DNA of 64,000 nucleotides from Tsuneonella sp. CC-YZS046 (lineage in GTDB: Bacteria > Pseudomonadota > Alphaproteobacteria > Sphingomonadales > Sphingomonadaceae), in the NCBI RefSeq assembly GCF_035581365.1, contig NZ_CP141590.1, positions 2,414,001-2,478,000 on the forward strand. Reading direction: 5' to 3'. This document shows positions 34,496 through 43,206 of this stretch, piece after piece; the first letter of the stretch is position 1; every line of letters begins with the position of its first letter. Below the pieces are notes generated by a model that was not told where the DNA came from, did no database searches, and saw nothing but the letters and a program-made list of their open reading frames with translations. Position numbers and translations under genes: made by a program.

Positions 34496-34520
34496 CAGGG
34501 CCGGGAATGCCCCGGCCCTG
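34496..34520. terminator. Hairpin between the convergent HWE kinase and CDC48-type genes
   Basis: CAGGGCCGGG and CCCGGCCCTG form a perfect 10-bp stem with a 5-nt loop. There is no T-run on either side, so it is at most a weak bidirectional terminator. Confidence 0.5.
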
Positions 34521-34531
34521 CGCGAAACGGA

Positions 34532-36841
34532 TCAGCCGTGCTTCTTTTCCCGTGTCGGTTCCACCATGCCGGGCGCGATGAAGCCGATCGGATTGACCTC
34601 GGCGGCACGCTTCTTCAACTCGCCCTTCATCTTCGCATATTCGGCTTCCATTTCGGCGGTCACCGTTGCCCGCGAATCCTCGAGAGCCTCGCTGAAATCG
34701 GCCGCCGTGACCTGGTCCACCGCCTCGCCCGCCCGCCTGATGGCGTTGAGGCCCGCGCGGCGCACCACATCTTCCAGATCCGCGCCGGTATAGCGCTCGG
34801 TCCGATCCGAGATTCCCGCAAGATCGACATCGCCCGCCAGCGGCATGGCCCTGGTGTGGATCTTCAGGATATGCTCGCGCCCTTCCTTGTCCGGCGTTCC
34901 GACATAGACCAGCTCGTCGAAGCGGCCCGGCCTCAGCAGCGCGGGGTCCACCAGTGCGGGCCGGTTGGTCGCGCCGATCAGCACGACCGACTGGAGTTCC
35001 TCCAGCCCGTCCATTTCGGCCAGGATGGTGTTGACCACCCGCGCCGTGACCTGCGGCTCGGCCGTGCCCGAGCCGCGCGCGGGGACGAGGCTGTCGATCT
35101 CGTCGATGAACACCACGCATGGGGCCACCTGGCGCGCGCGCGCGAACAGACGGGAAATCTGCTGTTCGCTTTCGCCATACCACTTGCTGAGCAGGTCGGA
35201 GCTTTTGATCGAGATGAAATTGGCTTCCGCTTCCTTCGCGACCGCCTTGGCCAGCAAGGTCTTGCCGGTGCCCGGCGGGCCATAGAGCAGGAAGCCCTTG
35301 GCGGCGCGGATGCCCAGCCTGCGGAACGCTTCCGGATTGCGCAGCGGCAGCTCGACGCCTTCCTTGAGCTTGGTCTGGGCGTCGGCCAGGCCGCCGATAT
35401 CGGACCAGCCGATATCCGGCACCTGCACCATCACCTCGCGCATGGCGCTGGGCTGCACCCGCTTGAGCGCCGCGAGGAAATCCTCGCGCGTGACGCAAAG
35501 CTCCTCCAGCACTTCGGGCGGAACCGTCTGCGCTTCCAGATCGAGCTTGGGCATGAAGCGCCGCACCGCCTCTATCGCGGCCTCGCGCGCGAGCGCGGCA
35601 ATGTCCGCCCCCACGAAACCGTGGGTGGTGCGGGCCAGTTCCTTCAAATCGACGCCCTCGCCCAGGGGCATGCCCCGGGTGTGGATCGCCAGAATCTCGC
35701 GCCGGCCATTCTCGTCCGGCACGCCGATCACGATCTCGCGGTCGAAGCGGCCGGGGCGGCGCAAGGCCTCGTCGATGGCGTCCGGGCGGTTGGTGGCCGC
35801 GATGACCACCAGATTGGCGCGGCTTTCCAGCCCGTCCATCAGGGTCAGCAGCTGGGCGACCAGCCGCTTCTCCGCCTCGCCCGGCACCTGGGTGCGCTTG
35901 GGCGCGATCGAATCGATCTCGTCGATGAAAATGATGGACGGCGCGGCGCGGGAAGCCTGCTCGAACACTTCACGCAGGCGCTTCTCGCTTTCGCCATAGC
36001 CCGACCCCATGATCTCGGGGCCGTTGATGGTGAAGAACTCCGCGTCGCTTTCATTGGCGACGGCCTGCGCCAGCCGGGTCTTGCCGGTGCCCGGCGGGCC
36101 ATGCAGCAGCACGCCCTTGGGCGGATCGACGCCGAGCCGGGTGAACAGTTCGGGATAGCGCAGCGGCAGCTCGACCATCTCGCGCAACTGGCGGATCGTC
36201 TCACCCATCCCGCCGACATCGTCGTAATTGACCAGGCCGCGGCCGTCGCGCGGTTCCTCGAACTCGGTGCGCAGCTCGACTTCCGTATCCTCGTCGATAT
36301 GGACGATGCCCTTGGGCGTGGTGGCGATCACCTGCAGCCGGATCTGGGTCAGGGCATAGGCGGGCGAATTGAAGAAGCGCTGCACGCCAGGGGGCATGTC
36401 CGTGACGGGCTGCTGGCCGGTGGTCGCCACCAGATCGCCCGCGACAAGCGGCTTGCGGAAGAAGTTGCGCTTCAGCGCATTTGGGGGCCCTTGCAGCCGC
36501 ATCTCGCGCTGGGCCGGCGCGAAGACCACGCGGGTGGCGGGGCGCGATTCGGCCTTGCGGATCAGGACATGGTCGCCCGAGCCGGTCTGCGCATTGCCGC
36601 GCTGGAGGCCATCCAGCCGGACCACGTCCAGGCTCTGATCCTCGGCATAGGCGGGAAAGGCGATCGCGGCGGTGGCCCGCTTGCCCGTGATCTCCACCAC
36701 ATCGCCTTCGGCGATGCCCAGCGCGGCAAAGGCCGTCTTGGGCATGCGGGCAATGCCCTGGCCGCTTTCTTCCTGCCGGGCTGCGGCGACCTGCAGGCGG
36801 ACCGTATCCTTGCTCAATGTTGCCGCTTCTGCATCCGCCAT
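34532..36841 (-). CDS. CDC48/VCP-type AAA+ ATPase
   Basis: A 769-residue double AAA ATPase. The N-terminal region (about 1-195) has the double-psi-barrel look of Cdc48/VAT N domains (R-L-Q-V-A, G-D-V-V-E-I-T-G). D1 has Walker A G-P-P-G-T-G-K-T at 248-255 and Walker B I-I-F-I-D-E-I-D at 303-310. D2 has Walker A at 521-528 and V-V-F-I-D-E-I-D near 576-583. Both arginine-finger regions (R-R-P-G-R-F-D, L-R-P-G-R-F-D) are present, so both rings look active. The hydrophobic-aromatic pore residues are present in D2 (K-W-Y-G) while D1 has G-S-G-Y-G. It probably unfolds or remodels proteins. A monocistronic gene with a GGGAG ribosome site. Bacterial homologues are patchy compared with archaea and eukaryotes. 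Confidence 0.93.
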   Translation of the reverse strand: MADAEAATLSKDTVRLQVAAARQEESGQGIARMPKTAFAALGIAEGDVVEITGKRATAAIAFPAYAEDQSLDVVRLDGLQRGNAQTGSGDHVLIRKAESRPATRVVFAPAQREMRLQGPPNALKRNFFRKPLVAGDLVATTGQQPVTDMPPGVQRFFNSPAYALTQIRLQVIATTPKGIVHIDEDTEVELRTEFEEPRDGRGLVNYDDVGGMGETIRQLREMVELPLRYPELFTRLGVDPPKGVLLHGPPGTGKTRLAQAVANESDAEFFTINGPEIMGSGYGESEKRLREVFEQASRAAPSIIFIDEIDSIAPKRTQVPGEAEKRLVAQLLTLMDGLESRANLVVIAATNRPDAIDEALRRPGRFDREIVIGVPDENGRREILAIHTRGMPLGEGVDLKELARTTHGFVGADIAALAREAAIEAVRRFMPKLDLEAQTVPPEVLEELCVTREDFLAALKRVQPSAMREVMVQVPDIGWSDIGGLADAQTKLKEGVELPLRNPEAFRRLGIRAAKGFLLYGPPGTGKTLLAKAVAKEAEANFISIKSSDLLSKWYGESEQQISRLFARARQVAPCVVFIDEIDSLVPARGSGTAEPQVTARVVNTILAEMDGLEELQSVVLIGATNRPALVDPALLRPGRFDELVYVGTPDKEGREHILKIHTRAMPLAGDVDLAGISDRTERYTGADLEDVVRRAGLNAIRRAGEAVDQVTAADFSEALEDSRATVTAEMEAEYAKMKGELKKRAAEVNPIGFIAPGMVEPTREKKHG

Positions 36842-37002
36842 TCGCCAGCTCCCTCGATTTCGGGCGTCGTTCCGTCCGCCAAGCTAGGAACGCTTCGGGC
36901 GTATTGCAAACGCGCGGTGATGGAAAAAGCGTTAAAGCAGAACGCGGCAGGGTCACGCGGAACGGATTCACGCGCTATCCAGGGTCAGGACCTAGCGCGG
37001 AT

Positions 37003-37033
37003 AAAAAAAGGCCCGGTCGTTGCCGACCGGGCC
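37003..37033 (-). terminator. Strong rho-independent terminator downstream of the AT-rich island
   Basis: On the minus strand GGCCCGGTCG pairs perfectly with CGACCGGGCC around a four-base loop, followed by seven T residues. It ends a minus-strand transcript that could be a long metK 3' end or an independent small RNA. Confidence 0.9.
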
Positions 37034-37130
37034 GTGGAAGTTTTGGGAGAGGATGCCTGAAAGGCAGGTTCTTTATGATTCATCCGACCTGATTCCGCAA
37101 GTGCGAAAAACACATGGTTAGTTGCAAATT
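37003..37130 (-). ncRNA. Candidate small RNA in an AT-rich island
   Basis: Between metK and the CDC48-type gene, 37081-37200 is only about 36% G+C by hand count, against roughly 65% around it. On the minus strand the island carries a TTCATTG/CAATGAA inverted repeat and a perfect TTGCAAA-T-TTTGCAA palindrome (37122-37136), followed by about 100 nt with a small CTGCCTTTCAGGCA-type hairpin and then the strong terminator. That layout (operator-like palindrome, short transcript, terminator) fits an sRNA gene. No convincing ORF fits. The alternative is a long metK 3' untranslated region. Confidence 0.35.
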
Positions 37131-37136
37131 TTGCAA
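37122..37136. promoter_or_regulatory. TTGCAAA/TTTGCAA palindrome upstream of the candidate sRNA
   Basis: A perfect 7-1-7 inverted repeat with arms very similar to those of the Fur-like box at 8335-8349. It may be an operator for the candidate minus-strand small RNA. Confidence 0.35.
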
Positions 37137-37257
37137 TTAATCTGTTGTTCATTGAAAATCCAATGAAAAATTACAAATCCTGCTGACATCTGTGGAAATT
37201 ACCGCCCAGCCCTGTTGCAATGCAACCAAGTTTGATTTTGCAGTGCAGCACAAATGG

Positions 37258-37281
37258 GCCGGAGACGGCGCCTCCAGCCCA
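37258..37281 (-). terminator. Hairpin just after metK
   Basis: On the minus strand GGCTGGAG and CTCCGGCC pair with one wobble around a 7-8 nt loop, about 20 bp after the metK stop. It is followed by CATTTG rather than a T-run, so any termination would be partial. Confidence 0.35.
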
Positions 37282-37301
37282 AGCCAACGATAATCGGAAG
37301 A

Positions 37302-38519
37302 TCAGCGGGACAGCGCGGACTTGATCGCGTCGATCAGGTCGATCTTTTCCCAAGGGAACAAATCGCCCTCGGCCTTGCGGCCGAAGTGCCCATAGGCGGC
37401 CGTGCTGGAATAGATCGGCCGGTTCAGGCCCAGCCCCAGGCGGATGCCGCGCGGGGTAAGCCCGCCCAGCTTCTCCTCCGCCACCACGGCGATCGCGGCC
37501 TCCAGAGCCTCATCGCCGGCCGTGCCGGTGCCGTGCGTGTCCACATAGAGCGAAAGCGGGCGCGACACCCCGATCGCATAGCTGAGCTGGATGGTGCAGC
37601 GCGTGGCGAGGCCGGCCGCAACCACATTCTTCGCCAGATAGCGCGCGACATAGGCGGCCGAACGGTCCACCTTGGTCGGGTCCTTGCCCGAGAACGCGCC
37701 GCCGCCATGCGGGGCCGCGCCGCCATAGGTATCGACGATGATCTTGCGCCCGGTCAGGCCGGCGTCGCCATCCGGGCCGCCGATCTCGAAGCTGCCGGTA
37801 GGGTTGATGTGATAGACCGTCTCATCCGAAAGCAGCCCGGCCGGAAGGACATCGGCCACCACCTGCTTCACGTAGGATTTCAATACGGCTTCGTTGTCGC
37901 CATCGTCATAGCCGGGGGCGTGCTGGGTGGAGACGACGATGGCGGTCGCCGCCGCCGGCTTGCCGTCCTGAAAACGCAGGGTCACCTGGCTCTTGGCATC
38001 CGGCTCCAGGAAGGGAGCCGCGCCGGAATGGCGGTCAGCCGCCATGCGCTGCAGGATCTTGTGGCTGTAATCCAGCGTGGCCGGCATGAGATCCGGCGTT
38101 TCGTCGCAGGCGAAGCCGAACATGATGCCCTGGTCGCCCGCGCCTTCGTCCTTGTTGCCGTTGGCGTCCACGCCCTGGGCGATATGGGCCGACTGGCCAT
38201 GCAGATTGTTCTCGAAGCGCAGCGTTTCCCAGTGGAAGCCGTCCTGCTCGTAACCGATCCGCTTCACCGTTTGGCGAACGGCGGCTTCGATCTCTTCCTG
38301 CGCGCCGGGCGCCCATGCCCCATCCTCATACACGCCCTTGCAGCGGATTTCCCCGGCCAGGACGACCAGCTGGGTCGTCGTCAGGGTCTCGCAGGCAATG
38401 CGGGCTTCGGGGTCCTTCGACAGGAACAGATCGACGATCGCATCCGAAATCTGGTCCGCGACCTTGTCCGGATGACCCTCAGAAACACTCTCCGACGTAA
38501 ACAGATAATTGGCACGCAT
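37302..38519 (-). CDS. metK: S-adenosylmethionine synthetase
   Basis: A 405-residue SAM synthetase, making S-adenosylmethionine from methionine and ATP. The start is the ATG giving [19 protein letters not shown], with AAGGAG upstream; a start 7 codons earlier is not family-like. Signatures [12 protein letters not shown] (hexapeptide), the [17 protein letters not shown]-loop-like region and R-S-A-A-Y are present. lnt ends 47 bp upstream on the same strand. I looked for a SAM/SAH-type riboswitch in that gap but saw no convincing structure. Confidence 0.96.
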   Translation of the reverse strand: MRANYLFTSESVSEGHPDKVADQISDAIVDLFLSKDPEARIACETLTTTQLVVLAGEIRCKGVYEDGAWAPGAQEEIEAAVRQTVKRIGYEQDGFHWETLRFENNLHGQSAHIAQGVDANGNKDEGAGDQGIMFGFACDETPDLMPATLDYSHKILQRMAADRHSGAAPFLEPDAKSQVTLRFQDGKPAAATAIVVSTQHAPGYDDGDNEAVLKSYVKQVVADVLPAGLLSDETVYHINPTGSFEIGGPDGDAGLTGRKIIVDTYGGAAPHGGGAFSGKDPTKVDRSAAYVARYLAKNVVAAGLATRCTIQLSYAIGVSRPLSLYVDTHGTGTAGDEALEAAIAVVAEEKLGGLTPRGIRLGLGLNRPIYSSTAAYGHFGRKAEGDLFPWEKIDLIDAIKSALSR

Positions 38520-38566
38520 CGAACTGCGGCTCCTTGGCAAGGGTTACGCTGATATGTCTGGGCGCT

Positions 38567-40141
38567 CTAGCGGCGCGCTCGAAGCGTGGCAACCAGCGCG
38601 GTAGAGATAAGCAACGCGGCCCATGCCAGCGGAAGGAGATTTCCCAGTCTCGAAAAGGGGGTCGGCGCGGCGGCTGGCGGCACCGTCGCGTCGATCCGCC
38701 GCGCCTCGCGCATCGGGGCATGATGCCGCACTATCCCGCGCGCATCGATGATCGCGCTGATGCCGGTCGTGGTCGCGCGCAGCACCGGCAGCCCTTCCTC
38801 GATCGCCCGCATCCGCGCCTGGGCGAGATGCTGCGGCGGCCCCCAACTGCCGAACCAGCCGTCATTCGATGGATTGTAGATATAATCCGGCCGATGGGCG
38901 CGATCGACGACGTGGCCGGAAAAGATGATCTCATAGCAGATCTGCGGACCCACCTTGCCCCACTGCCCCAGGTCCAGCGTGCGCGGGCCTGGCCCCGGAA
39001 TGAAATCGAAGGCTCCGGCAACCAGCCTGCTCGCGCCGAGCGGCTCCAGCAGCCAGCGCAGCGCAAGATATTCGCCATAGGGAACGAGGTGCGCCTTGGC
39101 ATAGCTGCCGCGAATCCCGCCCGCATGATCGAGCGCGGTGACCGCATTATAGGCGCCCACCGCCTTGCCCCCGGCGATTTCCAGATCCACCGTGCCGGTC
39201 AGCAACAGGCCGCCCGTGCCGATAACCCGGCCGACCCTGGCCCGCGCGAACGCCGGATCGCCGCCCGCCGTCATCTGGTCGTAATAGCGCTGCGGATAAC
39301 CGTCCTGCAAATAGTCGGGCAGGCCGGATTCCGGCCAGACCACCAGGCGATGCCCTGCCGGCTCCAGCGGCAGGCTCAGCCGCGCGATCGTGGCGAACTG
39401 GGCTTCGAAGAAACGCGGATCGTTCAGCTCTTCCTGCCGGAAGTCCGGCTGGACCAGCGTGACCGGCAAATGGCCTTCGCGCCCCTTGCCCGCGGGCGAA
39501 TGCATGGCAGCGACGAGCAGCGCCACAAGGGCGCCGAGCGGCACCATGCGGCGGCCCAGCGCCAGCAGAAGACCGGCCCCCGGCAACAGAACCGCCAGTC
39601 CCGACAAGGCGTAGGTTCCCAGCCACGGCAGCAGCGCGGCAACGCCCTGGGAATGGAACCCGCCCAGCAGGACCGCGCCCAGCGGATTCCACGGATAGCC
39701 GGTGAACACCCAGCCGCGCAGCCATTCGCTGACGATCCAGCACCCGGCGAAAGCCAGCACGGCCGGCCAGCCCAGCCTGTTCCCGGCGATCATTCGCGCG
39801 GCAAGGGCGGCGAACGCGGGGTAGACCGCAAGATAGAGCGAGAGGAGAGGAACCGCCGCCCAGCCCAGCAGCGCGGGCATTTCGGCCTGATAGGTAAAGG
39901 CCGTGGCGATCCAGTTGTTGCCGAGCGTGAAATGGGCAAGGCCGAACAGCCAGCCGAGCAGCGCCGCGTCACGGCGGCGTTCGGTGCGCATCGTCAGGGC
40001 GAGCAGGCCCGCCATCGCAAGCAGCGTGAGCGGCCATAGCGCCAGCGGGCGAAAGCCGAGCGCGGCCAGGGCGCCAAGCCCCAGCGCGCTCCAGCGCGGA
40101 TGCGTCTCAAGCCATGCGAATACGGAAGCCGCCCTGTTCAT
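38567..40141 (-). CDS. lnt: Apolipoprotein N-acyltransferase
   Basis: A 524-residue inner-membrane enzyme that adds the third acyl chain to lipoproteins. About six N-terminal transmembrane helices are followed by a periplasmic nitrilase domain with the triad in V-V-W-P-E-S-G (Glu), Y-A-K-A-H-L-V-P-Y-G-E (Lys) and Q-I-C-Y-E-I-I-F (Cys), and a final TM helix. I chose the ATG giving M-N-R-A-A-S-V-F; the frame is open 12 codons further to a TTG that lacks a ribosome site. It sits upstream of metK in a minus-strand run. The lipoproteins in this window (cytochrome c, Ala-rich, solute-binding) would be its substrates. Confidence 0.95.
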   Translation of the reverse strand: MNRAASVFAWLETHPRWSALGLGALAALGFRPLALWPLTLLAMAGLLALTMRTERRRDAALLGWLFGLAHFTLGNNWIATAFTYQAEMPALLGWAAVPLLSLYLAVYPAFAALAARMIAGNRLGWPAVLAFAGCWIVSEWLRGWVFTGYPWNPLGAVLLGGFHSQGVAALLPWLGTYALSGLAVLLPGAGLLLALGRRMVPLGALVALLVAAMHSPAGKGREGHLPVTLVQPDFRQEELNDPRFFEAQFATIARLSLPLEPAGHRLVVWPESGLPDYLQDGYPQRYYDQMTAGGDPAFARARVGRVIGTGGLLLTGTVDLEIAGGKAVGAYNAVTALDHAGGIRGSYAKAHLVPYGEYLALRWLLEPLGASRLVAGAFDFIPGPGPRTLDLGQWGKVGPQICYEIIFSGHVVDRAHRPDYIYNPSNDGWFGSWGPPQHLAQARMRAIEEGLPVLRATTTGISAIIDARGIVRHHAPMREARRIDATVPPAAAPTPFSRLGNLLPLAWAALLISTALVATLRARR

Positions 40142-40247
40142 CGCCCTGCATTTGGCCGCAAGGCCGCCGCCAGGCAAGCGGGCTTTCCGGCCTGCCGAAT
40201 GACTGTCCTATTCGCGGAAACGGAACGATCCGCAAGCAAGCCCGCGA

Positions 40248-40943
40248 TCAGCCGGCCTTTTCCAGCGGTTCGCCATCATTCTCGACCGGCGCGGCCCGGG
40301 GACGGCGGGGCGCACGCTTGCGCGGCGCCGGCTTTTCCTCGGCTTCGCTATCGCTTGCGCCGATAGGGGGCGGCAGGGACGAAGGATCGAGCGCAAGGGT
40401 CGGCTGGTCGCCGGATTCCCCTTCCTCCGCAGCCTCTTCGGCCGGCTGACGGCGCCGGGTATTGGTCCGGGTGCGCGTATTGCGGCGAATGAAGGGATTG
40501 TCGGCCGGTTCATAGGATACGCCCGGCACGCCGTCCTCAGCCTGCTCGACATCTTCCGCATCCTCGACGGCAGGCCCGGTTTCGCGCGGTTCAGCGCGCC
40601 CGCGCCCACGCGGCGGCGGGCTGTCATAGCTGCCGTCGTCGTCATATTCGTCGGACTGCGAATCGCCCGGCTGAAAGCGTTCTTCCTCGCGGCGCGCGCG
40701 CTGCTCTTCCTGCCGGGCACGGCCATCGGCAATCACCCGGAAATAGTGATCGGCGAACTGGAGATAATACTCCGCCTGCACACGATCCCCGTTGAGCGAG
40801 GCGTCATGTGCCAGCTTCCTGTATTTTTCCAGCAACTGGGGTGCATTGCCCCGCGCGCGGCTGTCGATCCGGTTGACTTGGTTGCCGCCCTGCGAACGAT
40901 TATTGCCGCGACCCCTGCGGCGATTGTTACGATTGTTGTTCAA
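40248..40943 (-). CDS. DUF4167 domain-containing protein
   Basis: A 231-residue protein. The N-terminal DUF4167 domain has the Asn/Arg-rich lead N-N-N-R-N-N-R-R-R-G-R-G-N, then R-I-D-S-R-A-R-G-N-A-P-Q-L-L-E-K-Y-x-x-L-A and Y-Y-L-Q-F-A-D-H-Y-F-R-V. The remaining ~150 residues are low-complexity, highly charged and probably disordered, ending in Arg/Pro/Lys-rich patches suited to nucleic-acid binding. I place the start at a TTG with GAGGA 11 bases upstream, because it gives the exact family N-terminus. The function is unknown; from memory the family usually sits next to prmC-prfA in Alphaproteobacteria, as here. Confidence 0.88.
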   Translation of the reverse strand: MNNNRNNRRRGRGNNRSQGGNQVNRIDSRARGNAPQLLEKYRKLAHDASLNGDRVQAEYYLQFADHYFRVIADGRARQEEQRARREEERFQPGDSQSDEYDDDGSYDSPPPRGRGRAEPRETGPAVEDAEDVEQAEDGVPGVSYEPADNPFIRRNTRTRTNTRRRQPAEEAAEEGESGDQPTLALDPSSLPPPIGASDSEAEEKPAPRKRAPRRPRAAPVENDGEPLEKAG

Positions 40944-41140
40944 GGGAAATTCTATCCTCAATCGAGACCGGCAGGGAACCAACCCTTTCGATCGCACATT
41001 CCCGCGCCATGGCCAGTAGCCCAGTCATGGGCCCTTCATCTGCAGATTTAGCGAAGGCCCCCGCCCACGCAAGGATGTGCAAATGTTGGATCTTGACCAA
41101 CCGGAGGGGAAAATCATCCATCCATCGGTCACGTCCCTAA

Positions 41141-42016
41141 CTAGTGATCAATAACCGCTTTGCCAAGACCAAATCGCAGCAAAAGTGCGCGAGGGCGCGC
41201 GCCAAGGTCCCGTCTCATCTCCACGGAAAACCCCGCATCCGCCGCCATGGCCGCCACGGCGGCGCTCTGGCTCGCCCCGATTTCCAGGACCGCGCAGCCG
41301 CAAGGCTCGAGCAGCGCGGGCAGTTGCGGAATCAGGATGCGATAGTCATCCAGCCCCTCAGGCCCCGCGAACAGCGCCCCCGCCGGCTCATGCAGATGGA
41401 CCGACGGCGCAAGCCGCGCCCCGCTCTCCACATAGGGCGGATTGGCCAGGATCAGGTCGAATGGGCCGAGATCGGAGGCCCAGCCGGGCCGGGTCCAGTC
41501 CCGCTCGATCAGCCGCGCCCGGCCGGAAAGGCCCAGCGCATCCGCATTTTCCCGCGCAAGCGCCACCGCGCCGGAAGAACGGTCGATCCCGATTCCCTCC
41601 GCTTCCCCGCATTCCGCCAGCAGCGTGAGCAGCAGGGCCCCCGATCCCGTGCCGCAATCCAGCACCCGGCGCGGCTGCGGCATGGCTTCCAGCGCGGCGG
41701 CAATCACCGATTCGCTGTCGGCGCGGGGGATCAGCACCTCCGGCCCGACCCGGAATGTGCGCCCGTAAAATTCCTGACGGCCGAGAATATAGGCGACCGG
41801 CTCGTGATTCAGGCGGCGCGCCAGCAAGGGGGCAAAATCTTCCGGAACCGGATCGCCGCCATGGCGCAGCAGCAGGTCCGAACGGGAAACGCCCAGGGCA
41901 TGGGCCATCAGCAATTCGGCATCCAGCCGTGCGGTATCGCTGGTGGGGGCGAGGCTCCCGGCCGCCTCACGCAGGGCCTGGGTGACGGTCTGCTTCGGCC
42001 CTGCCCGCGCTGTCAT
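41141..42016 (-). CDS. prmC: Release factor glutamine methyltransferase
   Basis: A 291-residue SAM-dependent methyltransferase that modifies the Gln of the GGQ motif in release factors. Motif I is [10 protein letters not shown], and the diagnostic N-P-P-Y lies in L-I-L-A-N-P-P-Y-V. The N-terminal helical domain ends with [11 protein letters not shown]. The start overlaps the prfA stop by 4 bp (ATGA), so enzyme and substrate are translationally coupled. Confidence 0.96.
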   Translation of the reverse strand: MTARAGPKQTVTQALREAAGSLAPTSDTARLDAELLMAHALGVSRSDLLLRHGGDPVPEDFAPLLARRLNHEPVAYILGRQEFYGRTFRVGPEVLIPRADSESVIAAALEAMPQPRRVLDCGTGSGALLLTLLAECGEAEGIGIDRSSGAVALARENADALGLSGRARLIERDWTRPGWASDLGPFDLILANPPYVESGARLAPSVHLHEPAGALFAGPEGLDDYRILIPQLPALLEPCGCAVLEIGASQSAAVAAMAADAGFSVEMRRDLGARPRALLLRFGLGKAVIDH

Positions 42017-43083
42017 GCGCCCAGCGCGGCCAGCCGCTTGGCTTCGTCTTCCGCGATCAGCGCGTCGATCAGTTCGCCCAGCCCCGGCCCTTCCAGAATC
42101 TCGGGCAGGCGATGCAGGGTCAGGTTGATCCGGTGGTCGGTCACGCGCCCTTGCGGGAAATTATAGGTGCGGATTCGTTCGGAACGGTCGCCGGAACCCA
42201 CCATCGCGCGGCGCGCCTCGGCCTCGGCGCCATGCGCCTGCTCGCGCTTGAGATCATACAGCCGGGCGCGCAGCACCTGCATCGCCTTGGCCCGGTTCTT
42301 GTGCTGGCTGCGCTCGTCCTGCTGCGTGACCACGATCCCGGTGGGCAGATGGGTGATGCGCACGGCCGAATCCGTGGTGTTGACATGCTGCCCGCCCGCG
42401 CCCGAGGCCCGATAGATGTCGATCTTGAGATCCTTGTCGTCGATCTGGACATCGACCTCGTCCGGCTCGGGCAGAACTGCGACGGTCGCGGCGGAGGTAT
42501 GGATGCGCCCGCCGCTTTCGGTGACGGGCACGCGCTGCACGCGATGCACCCCGCTTTCGAACTTGAGCCTGGCGAACACGCCCTGCCCCGCGACATTGGC
42601 GACCACTTCCTTGAAGCCGCCGATGTCGGAAGCGTTCACGCTGATCGTCTCGACCCGCCAGCCCTGCTCGGCGGCGTAGCGCTCATACATGCGGAACAGG
42701 TCCGCGGCGAACAGCGCGGCCTCGTCCCCGCCGGTCCCGGCGCGGATTTCCAGCATGGCCGGGCGGGCATCGGCGGAATCGCGCGGCAGCATCGCCACGG
42801 CCAGCTTGCGCTCGGCCTCGGGCAGCGCCGATTTCAGCCTTCCGATCTCTTCCTCGGCCAGCGCCTTCATCTCCGGATCGCTATCGTCCAGCGCCTCCAG
42901 CCCGGCCAGCTCGCCGCGCATGGTGCGCACGTCCTCGGCGATCTTCGCGACCGGCTCCAGCTCCGCATAATCGCGGCTGGCGGCGACGAAGGCGTCGCCT
43001 TCCAGCGTGCCGGAGGCGAGCCGCGCCTCGATCTCGGCAAAGCGCGCGGCGATCTGGACAAGGCGCTCGTCTGGGATGGTCAT
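42013..43083 (-). CDS. prfA: Peptide chain release factor 1
   Basis: A 356-residue class I release factor for UAA and UAG. The catalytic G-A-G-G-Q-H-V-N is present. The stop-codon-recognition tripeptide reads P-V-T in [12 protein letters not shown], where enteric RF1 has P-A-T; as far as I recall P-V-T is common in Alphaproteobacteria. Normal length. Co-transcribed with prmC downstream; hisS lies 123 bp upstream with a REP pair in the gap. Confidence 0.97.
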   Translation of the reverse strand: MTIPDERLVQIAARFAEIEARLASGTLEGDAFVAASRDYAELEPVAKIAEDVRTMRGELAGLEALDDSDPEMKALAEEEIGRLKSALPEAERKLAVAMLPRDSADARPAMLEIRAGTGGDEAALFAADLFRMYERYAAEQGWRVETISVNASDIGGFKEVVANVAGQGVFARLKFESGVHRVQRVPVTESGGRIHTSAATVAVLPEPDEVDVQIDDKDLKIDIYRASGAGGQHVNTTDSAVRITHLPTGIVVTQQDERSQHKNRAKAMQVLRARLYDLKREQAHGAEAEARRAMVGSGDRSERIRTYNFPQGRVTDHRINLTLHRLPEILEGPGLGELIDALIAEDEAKRLAALGA

Positions 43084-43102
43084 GCGCTCAGGCCCACACG
43101 CT

Positions 43103-43173
43103 CGTCATTCCCGCGAAAGCGGGAACCCAGCAACCAGGAACGCAACTGGCTCCCCGCTTCCGCGGGGATGACG
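43103..43173 (+). repeat. REP-like palindromic pair, copy 4 (prfA-hisS gap)
   Basis: A 71-bp element with CGTCAT/ATGACG termini. The left hairpin is TTCCCGCGAAAGCGGGAA and the right is CCCCGCTTCCGCGGGG. The right stem differs from copies 1-3 by a paired change (GC for the GT/AC pairing), which preserves folding. This copy lacks the extra conserved blocks. Confidence 0.85.
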
Positions 43174-43206
43174 ATGGGGTAGAGGAGTCTGGGCTAAACA
43201 CGATGG

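Noticed and set aside
37009-37100. Small ORF (ATG AAT CAT AAA...) on the minus strand in the AT-rich island
   Set aside because: The frame runs through the strong terminator stem and its T-run, so it would not be completely transcribed, and no ribosome site precedes it.
38520-38566. SAM/SAH riboswitch upstream of metK
   Set aside because: Such riboswitches occur before metK in some Alphaproteobacteria, and an AAGGAGC ribosome site is present, but the 47-bp gap shows no convincing stem or pseudoknot partner.
42520-42540. P-V-T instead of P-A-T in RF1 as an unusual stop-codon specificity
   Set aside because: As far as I recall the P-V-T form is common among alphaproteobacterial RF1 proteins, so it does not suggest recoding.
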